From: Enterococcus mediterraneensis
Lineage (GTDB): Bacteria; Bacillota; Bacilli; Lactobacillales; Enterococcaceae
NCBI RefSeq assembly: GCF_900604485.1
Contig: NZ_UWOP01000001.1
Span: 598,501-662,500 of the forward strand
Length of the DNA: 64,000 nt
Direction of reading: 5' to 3'
Made by a program: the position numbers and the translations under genes. Position 1 is the first letter of the stretch. Each line of letters starts with the position of its first letter. Below, piece by piece: positions 9,218 through 19,734 of the stretch. The notes below the pieces were generated by a model. The model was not told the DNA's origin. It saw nothing but the letters and a program-made list of their open reading frames with translations, and ran no database searches.

Positions 9218-10009
9218 ATGATCACTATCAAATCAAAACGTGAAATTGAAGGCATGCGGGAATCAGGCGCGATTTTGGCCGGTATGCACAAAGGATTACG
9301 AGATATTATCAAACCGGGAATTTCAAGCTGGGAGATCGAAGAATTCGGGCGGCACTACATCGAAAGTCATGGCGCGATCCCAGAACAAATCGGATTTGAA
9401 GGTTACAAGTACGCTACTTGTGTTTGTGTCAACGATGAAGTCGCTCATGCGATCCCTCGGAAAAATCTGATCCTAAAAGAAGGCGATATCGTAAAAGTCG
9501 ATACTGTCGTCAATTACAAAGGCTATATGAGCGATTCCTGCTGGACATATGCTGTGGGGAAAATCAGCGAAGAAGCGCAAAAATTGATGGATGTTACTCA
9601 CAAAGCCCTTTATTTAGGGATCGAACAAGCTGTTGTCGGTAATCGGATTGGTGATATCGGTGCCGCGATCCAAAAATATGTGGAAACAGAAAACGGCTTT
9701 GGGAACGTGCGGGAATTGATTGGGCATGGTATCCAACCAACGATGCACGAATTACCTGATGTCCCTCACTACGGCGTAGCCGGTCGCGGTCTGCGATTAA
9801 AAGCCGGTATGACCATCACTATTGAGCCAATGGTCAACCTTGGTACTTGGCGGATTGTTCCTAAAGAAGTGCCAAACGAAGATTGGGAATATTACGTTTC
9901 CGCTGATCATAGTGTGAGTGCACAATATGAACACACTATCGCCATCACAGAAGATGGTCCTAAGATCTTAACGAGCCAAGATCCTGAGACAGACGCTGCG
10001 TATTTATAG
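9218..10009 (+). CDS. map: Methionine aminopeptidase, type I
   Basis: The 263-residue enzyme removes the initiator methionine from nascent proteins. The five metal ligands of the pita-bread fold are visible: Asp in KVDTVV, Asp in YMSDSCW, His in GHGIQPTMHE, Glu in TIEPMV and the last Glu in QYEHTIAIT. Length is close to other Gram-positive type I enzymes, with a short C-terminal extension (ILTSQDPETDAAYL). The ATG follows TTGGAGG. It is monocistronic and oriented opposite to its neighbours, ending at a strong terminator. Confidence 0.96.
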   Translation: MITIKSKREIEGMRESGAILAGMHKGLRDIIKPGISSWEIEEFGRHYIESHGAIPEQIGFEGYKYATCVCVNDEVAHAIPRKNLILKEGDIVKVDTVVNYKGYMSDSCWTYAVGKISEEAQKLMDVTHKALYLGIEQAVVGNRIGDIGAAIQKYVETENGFGNVRELIGHGIQPTMHELPDVPHYGVAGRGLRLKAGMTITIEPMVNLGTWRIVPKEVPNEDWEYYVSADHSVSAQYEHTIAITEDGPKILTSQDPETDAAYL

Positions 10010-10054
10010 TAGATAGATTTTAGGAAAAGCTGGGACAGAAATTAACAAACACAT

Positions 10055-10092
10055 AATATCCGAACGATTTAAGGATCGTTCGGATATTTTTG
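10055..10092 (+). terminator. Terminator of map
   Basis: AATATCCGAACGAT pairs with ATCGTTCGGATATT around a 6-nt loop (arms 10055-10068 and 10075-10088), followed by a T-rich run. A gctgggacagaa sequence precedes it at about 10028, and the arm core ATCCGAAC recurs at 23527-23581. Confidence 0.85.
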
Positions 10093-10136
10093 TCTGATTA
10101 TTATTTATATCACAGTCCTTTTCCAATAGATAAGAA

Positions 10137-11081
10137 TCAAATCAATTGTTTAGCTGTGACTTGCCGATGGATCTGATAGACCGCACCGATCATTCCGGCA
10201 TCATTTTGCAGTTTAGCCGGCAGAACAGGCGCGATCGTTTGATCTTTCAAGTAGCAGATGGCCTGATGTCTATCAAGTACCTCAGCTAACCGTACTTGAA
10301 AACGATGATTGAACTCCTGATTCGCACTGATCCCACCACCGAATAAAATAATCTCTGGATCAAAACAGCTGATCAGATTCAACATCCCTACCGATAGATC
10401 GGTTAAAAACTGATCCACGATCTTAATCGCTAACTCTTCGCCAACTGCTTCCCGGCGAAAGATCTCTCTAGCATCCAGAATATCGTCCGCTGTTTCATCA
10501 ACTGCTGATTGAGCCAGATTGTATTGATAACAAAGCCCGCCCACTGTTGCTGCACGTTTGTTCCAAGAAACTTCCTCGATGTTTCCCGTATCCGGTAAAC
10601 GATCGATAATGCTCCAACCAAATTCCCCTGCCATACCATGTGCACCTCGAAAAACCTCGCCATTGATCACGATCCCACCGCCGATTCCGCTGCCCAGAAC
10701 TACGCATAAATAGTTGTCGATCCCTTGGGCATTTCCTATCCAGCGTTCTGCAATCGCCGCCGCATTCGCATCATTTTCAATAGAAACCGGCAGACCAGTC
10801 AATTTTTCCAATTCGACTTTGATATTTGCACCATAGAAAGATTTGATAGCACCCGCCGTAAGCATGTAGCCATCTTTTTGGATGATACCCGGTGCGCTGA
10901 TACCGATACCGTCGATTTTTTCGTAACGCTGTTGCGCATCTTCCACGATCTCCAAAAGCTCCGTCAAAAACACGGATAGATCGTAATTGGTAGGTATTTT
11001 CCCTTTTTCCAAAACGGTACCCAGTTCATCCAAAACACCATATTTCACGGTTGTACCGCCAATATCAAATCCTACATACAT
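10137..11081 (-). CDS. ROK-family sugar kinase
   Basis: The 314-residue protein has the ROK/actin-like phosphate motif DIGGTTVKYG at the N-terminus, the catalytic Asp in ENDANAAAIAE and the glycine-rich GSGIGGGIVINGEVFRG. The CxCGxxGC zinc-binding motif present in glucokinases and NagC-type ROK proteins is absent at its expected place after AGEFGW, which points to the non-zinc branch that includes beta-glucoside kinases. There is no HTH, so it is an enzyme rather than a repressor. It stands alone with a candidate cre site upstream. The exact sugar cannot be assigned. Confidence 0.85.
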   Translation of the reverse strand: MYVGFDIGGTTVKYGVLDELGTVLEKGKIPTNYDLSVFLTELLEIVEDAQQRYEKIDGIGISAPGIIQKDGYMLTAGAIKSFYGANIKVELEKLTGLPVSIENDANAAAIAERWIGNAQGIDNYLCVVLGSGIGGGIVINGEVFRGAHGMAGEFGWSIIDRLPDTGNIEEVSWNKRAATVGGLCYQYNLAQSAVDETADDILDAREIFRREAVGEELAIKIVDQFLTDLSVGMLNLISCFDPEIILFGGGISANQEFNHRFQVRLAEVLDRHQAICYLKDQTIAPVLPAKLQNDAGMIGAVYQIHRQVTAKQLI

Positions 11082-11218
11082 TCTTACAGCCTCCTAGTCT
11101 CTATTCTCTTATTGATCAAAATTTTTAGTAGTAGTTCCCGTTATTTCGTTAATGAGTCGAACAACTACTGCATCTTAATTTAAGGATAAACTGCTTCCAC
11201 TGTAAAAACAACATTTTT

Positions 11219-11232
11219 TAAAAGCGATTACA
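11219..11232 (-). promoter_or_regulatory. Candidate cre site upstream of the ROK kinase
   Basis: On the minus strand TGTAATCGCTTTTA matches the cre consensus in 13 of 14 positions. It lies 138 bases before the kinase start codon, between it and the fba terminator. Confidence 0.5.
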
Positions 11233-11241
11233 TTTAGAGAC

Positions 11242-11273
11242 AAAAAAACTTCAGATCAAAATGATCTGAAGTT
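11242..11273 (-). terminator. Terminator of fba
   Basis: A 12-bp perfect stem (AACTTCAGATCA, 11247-11258, with TGATCTGAAGTT, 11262-11273) and a 3-nt loop, followed on the minus strand by a T run. Confidence 0.9.
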
Positions 11274-11291
11274 CAAAAGTTTGGGATCAAA

Positions 11292-12161
11292 TTACGCTTT
11301 GTTAGCTGAACCGAACCAGTCGATGTGTTCTTCAGCATCTTTGATGATTGCTGCTTTACCTGGTGCTAACAATTTACGTGGGTCAAAGCCTTTACCTTCT
11401 AAGTCTTTGCCAGCTTCGATATATTCACGAGTTGCTTTAGCAAATGACAATTGGAATTCAGTATTAACGTTAACTTTTGAGATACCCATTGAGATAGCTT
11501 TTTGGATTTGTTCTTGAGGAATACCTGAACCGCCGTGTAATACTAATGGCACATCTTCGCCAACAGCTTCTGCAATTGCTTGCAAGTGGTCAAATGCTAG
11601 ACCAGTCCAGTTTTCAGGATAAACACCGTGGATGTTACCAATACCACATGCTAAGTAGTCGATACCTGTAGCAACCATTTGTTTACATTCTTCAATGTCA
11701 GCTAATTCGCCAGCACCGATGATTCCGTCTTCTTCTCCGCCGATTGAACCAACTTCACATTCAACAGAAACGCCTTTTGCATGAGCTTTTTCAACAACGT
11801 CTTTAGCCAATTTCAAGTTTTCTTCAAATGGTAAATGAGAACCATCGAACATAACTGAAGTATAGCCAACTTCGATACATTCTAGAGCTGCTTCGTAATC
11901 CCCATGGTCTAAGTGGATAGCAACTGGTACAGTGATGTTCATTGATTCTACTAAATCAGTGATAAGATCTTTTGCAAGTTTGTAACCACCCATGTATTTA
12001 GCAGCGCCCATTGAAGTTTGGATTAGAACTGGTGCTTTTTTAGCTTCAGCAGCTGTTAAAATAGCTTGAGTCCATTCTAAATTGTTTGTATTGAATCCAC
12101 CTACTGCATAACCGCCTTTACGTGCAGCTTTTAAGAATTCTGCTCCTGATACTACTGGCAT
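11292..12161 (-). CDS. fba: Fructose-1,6-bisphosphate aldolase, class II
   Basis: The 289-residue zinc enzyme splits fructose-1,6-bisphosphate into DHAP and glyceraldehyde-3-phosphate. The zinc-binding region HLDHGDYE and the substrate region VMFDGSHLPFEENL are present, as is LVLHGGSGIP near the C-terminus. Codon use is visibly more biased than in flanking genes, as expected of a highly expressed glycolytic gene. It is transcribed alone, with an extended -10 promoter, an AGGAGG ribosome binding site and a strong terminator. Its place beside pyrG is conserved in Bacillus. Confidence 0.97.
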   Translation of the reverse strand: MPVVSGAEFLKAARKGGYAVGGFNTNNLEWTQAILTAAEAKKAPVLIQTSMGAAKYMGGYKLAKDLITDLVESMNITVPVAIHLDHGDYEAALECIEVGYTSVMFDGSHLPFEENLKLAKDVVEKAHAKGVSVECEVGSIGGEEDGIIGAGELADIEECKQMVATGIDYLACGIGNIHGVYPENWTGLAFDHLQAIAEAVGEDVPLVLHGGSGIPQEQIQKAISMGISKVNVNTEFQLSFAKATREYIEAGKDLEGKGFDPRKLLAPGKAAIIKDAEEHIDWFGSANKA

Positions 12162-12223
12162 AAAAAATTCCTCCTAAGTTTTTAATAAACTTTATTTGTT
12201 AAGCAAGCTTAACCAACGTTCTT

Positions 12224-12232
12224 ATTTTAGCA
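12224..12232 (-). promoter_or_regulatory. fba extended -10 promoter element
   Basis: Minus strand TGCTAAAAT, an extended -10, about 63 bases before the start codon; no good -35 is visible. A weaker cre-like sequence lies further upstream at 12302-12315. Confidence 0.5.
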
Positions 12233-12411
12233 AATATTTGCTGAATTTACCACTAAAAATATATATTTTGATTTTCAATAATAAGCTGGATAATTTAAAA
12301 TACCAATCGTTTTCACTTTATTTTCTGAAACAATTTACGTTTCATCAAGTCCAAGCATCAAATAACTAACGGTTAAGATAACAAATTTTCTCAGCATTTC
12401 ATGAAAATATA

Positions 12412-12456
12412 CAGGCAACTCAAACAGCTGGTAACTGATTTGAGCCGCCTGTTTTT

Positions 12457-12458
<2 letters not shown>
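12412..12458 (-). terminator. Terminator of pyrG
   Basis: The stem ACAGGC-GCTCAAA against TTTGAG-TGCCTGT begins immediately after the pyrG stop codon. The better T-tract is on the plus strand, so termination of pyrG may be partial. No plus-strand gene reads into it. Confidence 0.55.
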
Positions 12459-14194
<1,736 letters not shown>

Positions 14195-14201
14195 AAACAG
14201 A

Positions 14202-14230
14202 ATATTACAATCTACGGCGGAGAAAGTCAA
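14202..14230 (-). promoter_or_regulatory. pyrG promoter
   Basis: Minus strand TTGACT (14225-14230), a 17-bp spacer and TAATAT (14202-14207), followed 7 bases later by the GGGC start. Confidence 0.9.
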
Positions 14231-14304
14231 GAAAATATTTTCAATAAAGTTACCATGATTTTTTCATTCATTGCAAACCCCCATGGAAAATCAGTTCTCT
14301 AAGT

Positions 14305-14338
14305 AAAAATACCGCTTCGAAGCAAGATCCGAAGCGGC
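14305..14338 (-). terminator. Terminator of glnA
   Basis: CCGCTTCG (14312-14319) pairs with CGAAGCGG (14330-14337), followed on the minus strand by TATTTTTAC. Confidence 0.85.
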
Positions 14339-14348
14339 ATTTCTTCTA

Positions 14349-15689
14349 TTAATAAAGTTCTAGATATTGTTCTCTTTCCCATTCGGAAACAGTTTGACGG
14401 AAGGAAGCCCATTCCAAACGTTTTGCTTCAACAAAGTTTGCGTAAATATGTTTGCCTAACGCATCGACCATCACTGGATCTTTACGCAATTCTTTGATAG
14501 CGTTGTGGATCGTTGAAGGAAGATCTTTGATTTGAGCTGCTTCTCGTTCTGCTTCGTTCATAACATAGATATTGCGATCAACTGCTGGCGGCGGTGTGAT
14601 CTTGTTTTTGATACCGTCTAACCCTGCTTGTAAAAGGACAGCCATTGCCAGATAGGGATTTGCGGAAGGGTCTACTGAACGCAATTCCAAACGTGTGGAC
14701 AACCCGCGGGATTCTGGGACACGGATCAATGGTGAACGATTGCGGCCAGACCAAGCGACATACACAGGTGCTTCATAGCCGGGAACCAACCGTTTGTATG
14801 AATTGACGATCGGATTGCAGACCGCAGTATAAGCACGAGCATGTTCGATCAAACCACCTAAGAAATAATAAGCCGTTTGACTCAGCTGCATTTCACCGTC
14901 TTTATCAAAAAAGACATTTTCATCCCCTTTAAATAAGGACATGTTGCAGTGCATCCCTGAACCGTTGATACCAAACAACGGTTTTGGCATAAATGTCGCA
15001 TGCAGACCGTGTTTGCGAGCAATCGTCTTAACGACTAATTTAAAGGTTTGAATGTTGTCACAGGCTTCTACGACATCCGCATATTTAAAGTCGATCTCAT
15101 GTTGTCCGGGAGCTACTTCATGGTGGGAAGCTTCAACTTCAAAACCTAATTTTTCTAATTCTAACACGATGTCGCGACGGCAGTTTTCACCCAAATCAGT
15201 TGGCGCAAAATCGAAATAACCGCCTTTATCATTCAGGTCCATTGTGATCTCGCCGTCTTCGTCTAATTTAAATAAGAAAAATTCTGGTTCTGGGCCAAGG
15301 TTAAAGGAAGTAAAACCTAATTTTTCCATATCGCTCAATGCACGTTTCAAATTGCCGCGAGGGTCGCCGGCAAATGGTTCGCCATTTGGATTGTAAATAT
15401 CACAGATCAAACGGGCAACTTTTCCATGCTCGCTTTCCCATGGGAAAATCATCCATGTAGTCAAGTCAGGAAACAGGTACATATCGCTCTCTTCGATTCG
15501 AACAAACCCTTCGATGGACGATCCATCGAACATCATTTTATTGTCTAAAACCTTATCCAACTGGCTGACCGGTACTTCCACGTTTTTGATCGTTCCCATT
15601 ATATCTGTAAACATTAGACGTAGAAAACGGACATTTTCCTCCTCTACGATACGTTTGATATCTTCCTTTGTGTTTTGCGTTTTTGGCAT
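14349..15689 (-). CDS. glnA: Glutamine synthetase type I
   Basis: The 446-residue enzyme condenses ammonium and glutamate. The beta-grasp domain ([20 protein letters not shown]) and catalytic domain motifs are present: [10 protein letters not shown], the ammonium/metal region [11 protein letters not shown], the ATP region [14 protein letters not shown], and [14 protein letters not shown]. Length fits the GSI-alpha form of Firmicutes, which is feedback-inhibited and acts as co-regulator of GlnR rather than being adenylylated. An alternative Met six codons upstream is less likely because the sequence GGGGAAGGG then serves as ribosome binding site for the ATG at 15689. It is the second gene of glnRA. 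Confidence 0.97.
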   Translation of the reverse strand: MPKTQNTKEDIKRIVEEENVRFLRLMFTDIMGTIKNVEVPVSQLDKVLDNKMMFDGSSIEGFVRIEESDMYLFPDLTTWMIFPWESEHGKVARLICDIYNPNGEPFAGDPRGNLKRALSDMEKLGFTSFNLGPEPEFFLFKLDEDGEITMDLNDKGGYFDFAPTDLGENCRRDIVLELEKLGFEVEASHHEVAPGQHEIDFKYADVVEACDNIQTFKLVVKTIARKHGLHATFMPKPLFGINGSGMHCNMSLFKGDENVFFDKDGEMQLSQTAYYFLGGLIEHARAYTAVCNPIVNSYKRLVPGYEAPVYVAWSGRNRSPLIRVPESRGLSTRLELRSVDPSANPYLAMAVLLQAGLDGIKNKITPPPAVDRNIYVMNEAEREAAQIKDLPSTIHNAIKELRKDPVMVDALGKHIYANFVEAKRLEWASFRQTVSEWEREQYLELY

Positions 15690-15726
15690 AGTATCCCTTC
15701 CCCTCATTTTTCAGTTAATCCTTTTT

Positions 15727-16104
15727 TTACATCCGCGGTCCTTTTTGTTGGAAAGGACTCGGCGGTGTCAATCCGCCCTGAGAAAGCAGCTCGTCATAGA
15801 AGATCCGTCGAACATCTTCATCGGTCAATGATTTTTGTTCATCTTCAGCTTTTTCCTGTTGCTTCATTTGATAAACATGTTTGATGCCCGCCATATTCAA
15901 CCCTTCAGAGAGATAATCCTTGATTTCCAACAACGTATCGATATCATTCAATGAATACATTCGGCGATTGCCCTCGCTTCTTTCCGGATGTATCAAATCT
16001 TGCTCTTCATAATAACGAATTTGGCGCGCAGTCAAATCAGTCAACTTCATCACCGTACCAATCGGAAAAACGGACATTGAGCGGCGTAATTCTTTTTCCC
16101 GCAT
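15727..16104 (-). CDS. glnR: Glutamine synthetase repressor GlnR (MerR family)
   Basis: The 125-residue regulator has the MerR HTH (FPIGTVMKLTDLTARQIRYYEEQDLI) and a short C-terminal tail ending TPPSPFQQKGPRM, the autoinhibitory region that contacts feedback-inhibited glutamine synthetase in Bacillus. It represses glnRA when nitrogen is plentiful. It is the first gene of the operon and sits 37 bases before glnA. A perfect GlnR box lies just upstream of its promoter. Confidence 0.96.
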   Translation of the reverse strand: MREKELRRSMSVFPIGTVMKLTDLTARQIRYYEEQDLIHPERSEGNRRMYSLNDIDTLLEIKDYLSEGLNMAGIKHVYQMKQQEKAEDEQKSLTDEDVRRIFYDELLSQGGLTPPSPFQQKGPRM

Positions 16105-16149
16105 AGTTTCTCTCCTCTCTAGACAAGACGTCCTCTTGAACTTGACATA

Positions 16150-16178
16150 ACTATACCAATACTAAAAAATACTGTCAA
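16150..16178 (-). promoter_or_regulatory. glnRA promoter
   Basis: Minus strand TTGACA (16173-16178), 17-bp spacer, TATAGT (16150-16155): near-consensus sigma-A promoter 46 bases before glnR. Confidence 0.9.
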
Positions 16179-16186
16179 TAGTTTTA

Positions 16187-16203
16187 TGTAAGAAAAAGTA
16201 ACA
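16187..16203. promoter_or_regulatory. GlnR operator
   Basis: TGTAA-N7-TAACA fits the GlnR/TnrA consensus TGTNAN7TNACA exactly and lies directly upstream of the glnRA -35. A degenerate second site (TGTCA-N7-TATGT, 16174-16190) overlaps the -35, reminiscent of the paired boxes of Bacillus glnRA. Confidence 0.88.
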
Positions 16204-16262
16204 TGAAAGCAATTTATTTTCTGACATAGCACGAAAAGCCGCCTGAAATCCGCTATTGCACC

Positions 16263-16298
16263 ACAAAAAAAACGAGCCTTCCGTTAAGAAGACTCGTT
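16263..16298 (-). terminator. Terminator of the hflX-ynbB unit
   Basis: AACGAGCCTTCC (16271-16282) pairs with GAAGACTCGTT (16288-16298) with one wobble, then eight T on the minus strand. It separates this unit from glnRA. Confidence 0.85.
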
Positions 16299-16320
16299 GA
16301 AAATCCAAATAATGATCTCA

Positions 16321-17574
16321 TTACTGATGATAGACAGCGTTCACCGCATTGGCTACTGCGATTTTGACGTGTTCATAAGTCAAACCGCCTTGTACATAAA
16401 GAGAATAAGGCTCCCGCAACGGACCGTCCGCGCTTAATTCGATGCTGGCGCCTTGGACAAAGGTACCGGCCGCCATAATGATATCATCTTCATACCCTGG
16501 CATATAAGAAGGCACTGGAGCAACGAACGCATCGACAGGAGAAAACTTTTGGATCGCTTGAGCGAATGTGACCATGGCATCTTTCTCTTTCAGTTCTACC
16601 AACTGGATCAGATCCGTCCGCGGTTCATCCCATTTCGGTGAAGAAGCGATCCCATATTCTTCTAACAGAGCGGCTGTAAATACCGCCCCTTGGATGGCTT
16701 GGCTCACTACATGGGGTGCTAAGAAAAATCCTTGCAGCATATCGTAGACATTTCCTAACATGGCGCCGCCTTCCGCACCGACTCCTGGTGTTGTCAGTCG
16801 GTAGGAACATTTTTCGATCAAATCTTTTCTTCCGACAAGATAGCCGCCGGTCTTGGCGATCCCGCCGCCGGGATTTTTGATCAGTGATCCTGCCATCAAA
16901 TCAGCACCGACTTGGATAGGCTCTTTGGTTTCAGCAAATTCGCCGTAACAATTATCTACAAAAATTACGATGTTAGGATCGATTTGATGCACAAACGAAC
17001 ACATCGCTTGGATCTTTTCGATCGTAAAGGAAGGCCGAGATGCGTATCCTCTTGAACGTTGGATCGCAACGACTTTCGTTTTTTCCGTGATTTTTTCAGC
17101 GATCCCGTCAAAATCGACATTCCCGTCAGCCAGCAGATCTACTTGATCGTATCCGATTTGATATTCTTTCATAGAACCGATCCCGTTTCCTGACAAGCCG
17201 ATAACTTCTAACAGCGTGTCATAAGGGGTCCCCGTGATATACAACAAATCGTCTCCAGGACGCAAAATACCAAACAAAGCGGTCGCGATGGCATGGGTTC
17301 CTGAAACGATTTGCGGACGCACCAATGCCGCTTCTCCGCCAAATGTTTCCGCATAAACGGCTTCCAATGCGTCACGTCCCAAATCATCATTGCCGTATCC
17401 GGTGGAAGGCAAAAAGTGAGTCTCTGATACTTGCTGATGGCGAAACGCCGCCAACACTTTTGCCTGATTTTCTAAAGCATTTTCTCGTATTTCTTTTAAA
17501 CGACCATCGATTTTTTCGTCGACCATCGCGATTTTTTTTACTAATTCAGCGTCTAATTCAGCTGTCCAACTCAT
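16321..17574 (-). CDS. YnbB-like PLP-dependent enzyme (methionine gamma-lyase/aluminium resistance family)
   Basis: The 417-residue protein has a fold type I PLP architecture: a glycine-rich cofactor segment (SGTHAIATALFG), the Asp region VIFVDNCYGEF and the Schiff-base lysine in GSLIKNPGGGIAKTGG. Proteins of this family are annotated as methionine gamma-lyase-like or aluminium resistance proteins, but their true substrate is not settled. The order hflX, this gene, glnR, glnA is the same as ynbA-ynbB-glnR-glnA in Bacillus subtilis. Its start overlaps the hflX stop by 17 bases. Confidence 0.85.
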   Translation of the reverse strand: MSWTAELDAELVKKIAMVDEKIDGRLKEIRENALENQAKVLAAFRHQQVSETHFLPSTGYGNDDLGRDALEAVYAETFGGEAALVRPQIVSGTHAIATALFGILRPGDDLLYITGTPYDTLLEVIGLSGNGIGSMKEYQIGYDQVDLLADGNVDFDGIAEKITEKTKVVAIQRSRGYASRPSFTIEKIQAMCSFVHQIDPNIVIFVDNCYGEFAETKEPIQVGADLMAGSLIKNPGGGIAKTGGYLVGRKDLIEKCSYRLTTPGVGAEGGAMLGNVYDMLQGFFLAPHVVSQAIQGAVFTAALLEEYGIASSPKWDEPRTDLIQLVELKEKDAMVTFAQAIQKFSPVDAFVAPVPSYMPGYEDDIIMAAGTFVQGASIELSADGPLREPYSLYVQGGLTYEHVKIAVANAVNAVYHQ

Positions 17575-18805
17575 TATCCATACTCCTTATAATAAATGAT
17601 TCCGGCATAGCGAAACCTTTTATTATATATTTTTGTTGTTCTTCATCAAATGTATCTTGCAAGACAAGGGTCTCTCGTTTCAAACGCTGCAATGTCTTCC
17701 CATCAGACTGTTCGAGTGCAACAGTATAAGGTGTTAAGATTTCCATCATTTGCAGCTTGACGGCTTCTGTTAATTTAGTTTTGCCGCGGCTGCTTTTAGC
17801 TGAGATCAAAACATTAGGGAACAGCGTCGGCACAAAATGCGCCTCATCGATTTGATCCGCTTTGTTATAGACCGTCAAGATCGGGATCTGATCAAGCTTC
17901 AAATCTTTTAACAGCTGCAAAACAGTCTGCTCTTGTTGCTGGTGATCTTCTGAACTGGCATCAACCACATGCAGCAAAAGATCCATCGACTGACTTTCCT
18001 CTAACGTCGAATGAAAGGCATCGATCAGTTGTGTCGGTAAATCTTGGATAAATCCTACCGTATCTGTCAGGGTGACTTCCAATCCTTCCGGCAAGCGCCA
18101 GCGTTTCGTCAATGGATCCAGAGTCGCGAACAGTTGATCCTGCTCATAGGTATCTGCACTGGTCATGACATTCAAGATGGTTGATTTGCCGGCATTGGTA
18201 TAACCGATCAACCCGATTTGAAAAACTTGACCGGCTTGCCGTTTTTGACGCGTCCGTTCTCGATGAGCCGCGACATGTTTCAGCTCCCGCTTGATTGCTG
18301 TGATCTTATTACGAATATGTCGGCGATCTGTTTCCAGTTTTGTTTCTCCTGGTCCGCGGGTTCCGATCCCGCCCCCTAGTCGCGACATGTTTTTGCCTTG
18401 TCCCACTAAGCGAGGTAGCAGATATTCCAACTGCGCCAGTTCTACTTGCAATTTTCCTTCTTTGGATCGTGCCCGCAAAGCGAAAATATCTAAGATCAAT
18501 TGGACCCGATCGATCACAGGGATACCAATCTCATCGCCGATCAATTGGCTTTGCCGCGGTGTCAATTCATGATTGAAAATCACAAGATCCGCTTCATGAG
18601 CATCTGCGAGATTTTTCAATTCATTGAGCTTGCCCTTGCCGATCAATGTTTGCCGATCTACCTGCTGACGTTTTTGCACTAATGAAAATACGACTTCACC
18701 ATTGGCTGTCGTCGTCAGACTCTTCAGCTCATTCATTGATTCTTCAAATTTTTTCCATGTTTTTTCTGTTTCTACACCAACTAAAATGACTCGTTCTTGT
18801 TCCAT
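17558..18805 (-). CDS. hflX: GTPase HflX
   Basis: The 415-residue ribosome-associated GTPase rescues or splits stalled and heat-damaged ribosomes. The N-terminal HflX domain contains DLVIFNHELTPRQ, then a glycine-rich GLGGGIGTRGPGE-like linker (visible as SRLGGGIGTRGPGETKLE), then the G domain: G1 GYTNAGKST, G3 DTVGF and G4 VYNKAD. The ATG at 18805 shares its A with the miaA stop codon and has GGAGGTG in front; a six-codon upstream extension is unlikely. Confidence 0.95.
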   Translation of the reverse strand: MEQERVILVGVETEKTWKKFEESMNELKSLTTTANGEVVFSLVQKRQQVDRQTLIGKGKLNELKNLADAHEADLVIFNHELTPRQSQLIGDEIGIPVIDRVQLILDIFALRARSKEGKLQVELAQLEYLLPRLVGQGKNMSRLGGGIGTRGPGETKLETDRRHIRNKITAIKRELKHVAAHRERTRQKRQAGQVFQIGLIGYTNAGKSTILNVMTSADTYEQDQLFATLDPLTKRWRLPEGLEVTLTDTVGFIQDLPTQLIDAFHSTLEESQSMDLLLHVVDASSEDHQQQEQTVLQLLKDLKLDQIPILTVYNKADQIDEAHFVPTLFPNVLISAKSSRGKTKLTEAVKLQMMEILTPYTVALEQSDGKTLQRLKRETLVLQDTFDEEQQKYIIKGFAMPESFIIRSMDNELDS

Positions 18806-19734
18806 CAAGGCACCTCCAGCCATTTTTTGACAGATTCTTCTAGTGTTTCGATCGATTCAGGATGGTTGATCAGATCGATCCATAACGGCGCCATACGATT
18901 ACGAAACCAAGTCAGCTGACGTTTCGCATAGCGTCTGGAGTGCAATTTGATTTCCTCAATCGTTGCTTCCAGGGATTGTTGTCCTTCAAAATAAGGAAGA
19001 AACTCTTTATAACCGATGCCTCTTGCCGCTTGGGCAAAAGGGATCTCTCGCAACTGTTCGGCCTCTTGTTCCAGCCCTTCTGCCATCATCATATCGACTC
19101 GTTGATTGATTCTTTGATACAATGTTTCTCGTTCTGTCGTCAAACCGATCAAAAAGTAATCAAATAATTTTTGCGGTGTTTGTTCCGGCTGCATAATACT
19201 TTTCCCTGTCAGCTCAAATACTTCCAGCGCACGGACTACTTTGCGTTGATTATTAAAATGGATCTTCTCCGCCGCCTGCGGATCACGTTCCTGCAAAAGT
19301 TTCCACAGGGCCTGATTACCATTAGCTTTTGCAAAAGACGTATATTTTTCCCGCAGACCAAGATCACCGACACTCTCGGCATCTTTTTCACTGCCCAGCT
19401 GATAATCATAAAGAAGTGCTTGGATATACAGTCCTGTCCCCCCCACTACGATCGGCAGATGACCGCGGGCTGTGATCTCAGCAATTTTTTTTCGGGCCTC
19501 TTTTTGAAATTCGGCGACGGAATATTGTTCCTGCATCTCGCGAATATCGATCAAATGATGTGGGACTCCCGCCATCTCGTCTGGACGAATCTTTGCGGTA
19601 CCGATATCCAGTCCTTTATAGATCTGCATCGAATCACCGCTGATAACTTCACCTTGAAATTTTTTCGCCAACTCGATACTCAATGCTGTCTTGCCTACAC
19701 CGGTAGGTCCAACAATAACTAATACTTTATTCAT
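18805..19734 (-). CDS. miaA: tRNA dimethylallyltransferase
   Basis: The 309-residue enzyme adds a dimethylallyl group to A37 of tRNAs reading UNN codons. The P-loop GPTGVGKTALS is at the N-terminus, followed by SGDSMQIYKGLDIGTAK and GGTGLYIQALLYDY. The true start at 19734 (MNKVLVIVG) overlaps the stop of the upstream phosphodiesterase by 4 bases (ATGA), so the long N-terminal extension in the same frame is not real. It precedes hflX, as in many Firmicutes and in Gammaproteobacteria. Confidence 0.96.
   Translation of the reverse strand: MNKVLVIVGPTGVGKTALSIELAKKFQGEVISGDSMQIYKGLDIGTAKIRPDEMAGVPHHLIDIREMQEQYSVAEFQKEARKKIAEITARGHLPIVVGGTGLYIQALLYDYQLGSEKDAESVGDLGLREKYTSFAKANGNQALWKLLQERDPQAAEKIHFNNQRKVVRALEVFELTGKSIMQPEQTPQKLFDYFLIGLTTERETLYQRINQRVDMMMAEGLEQEAEQLREIPFAQAARGIGYKEFLPYFEGQQSLEATIEEIKLHSRRYAKRQLTWFRNRMAPLWIDLINHPESIETLEESVKKWLEVP

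Noticed and set aside
12302..12315. cre-like sequence upstream of fba
   Set aside because: On the minus strand TGAAAACGATTGGT misses the consensus at two positions and lies well upstream of the promoter, so it is not listed as a feature.
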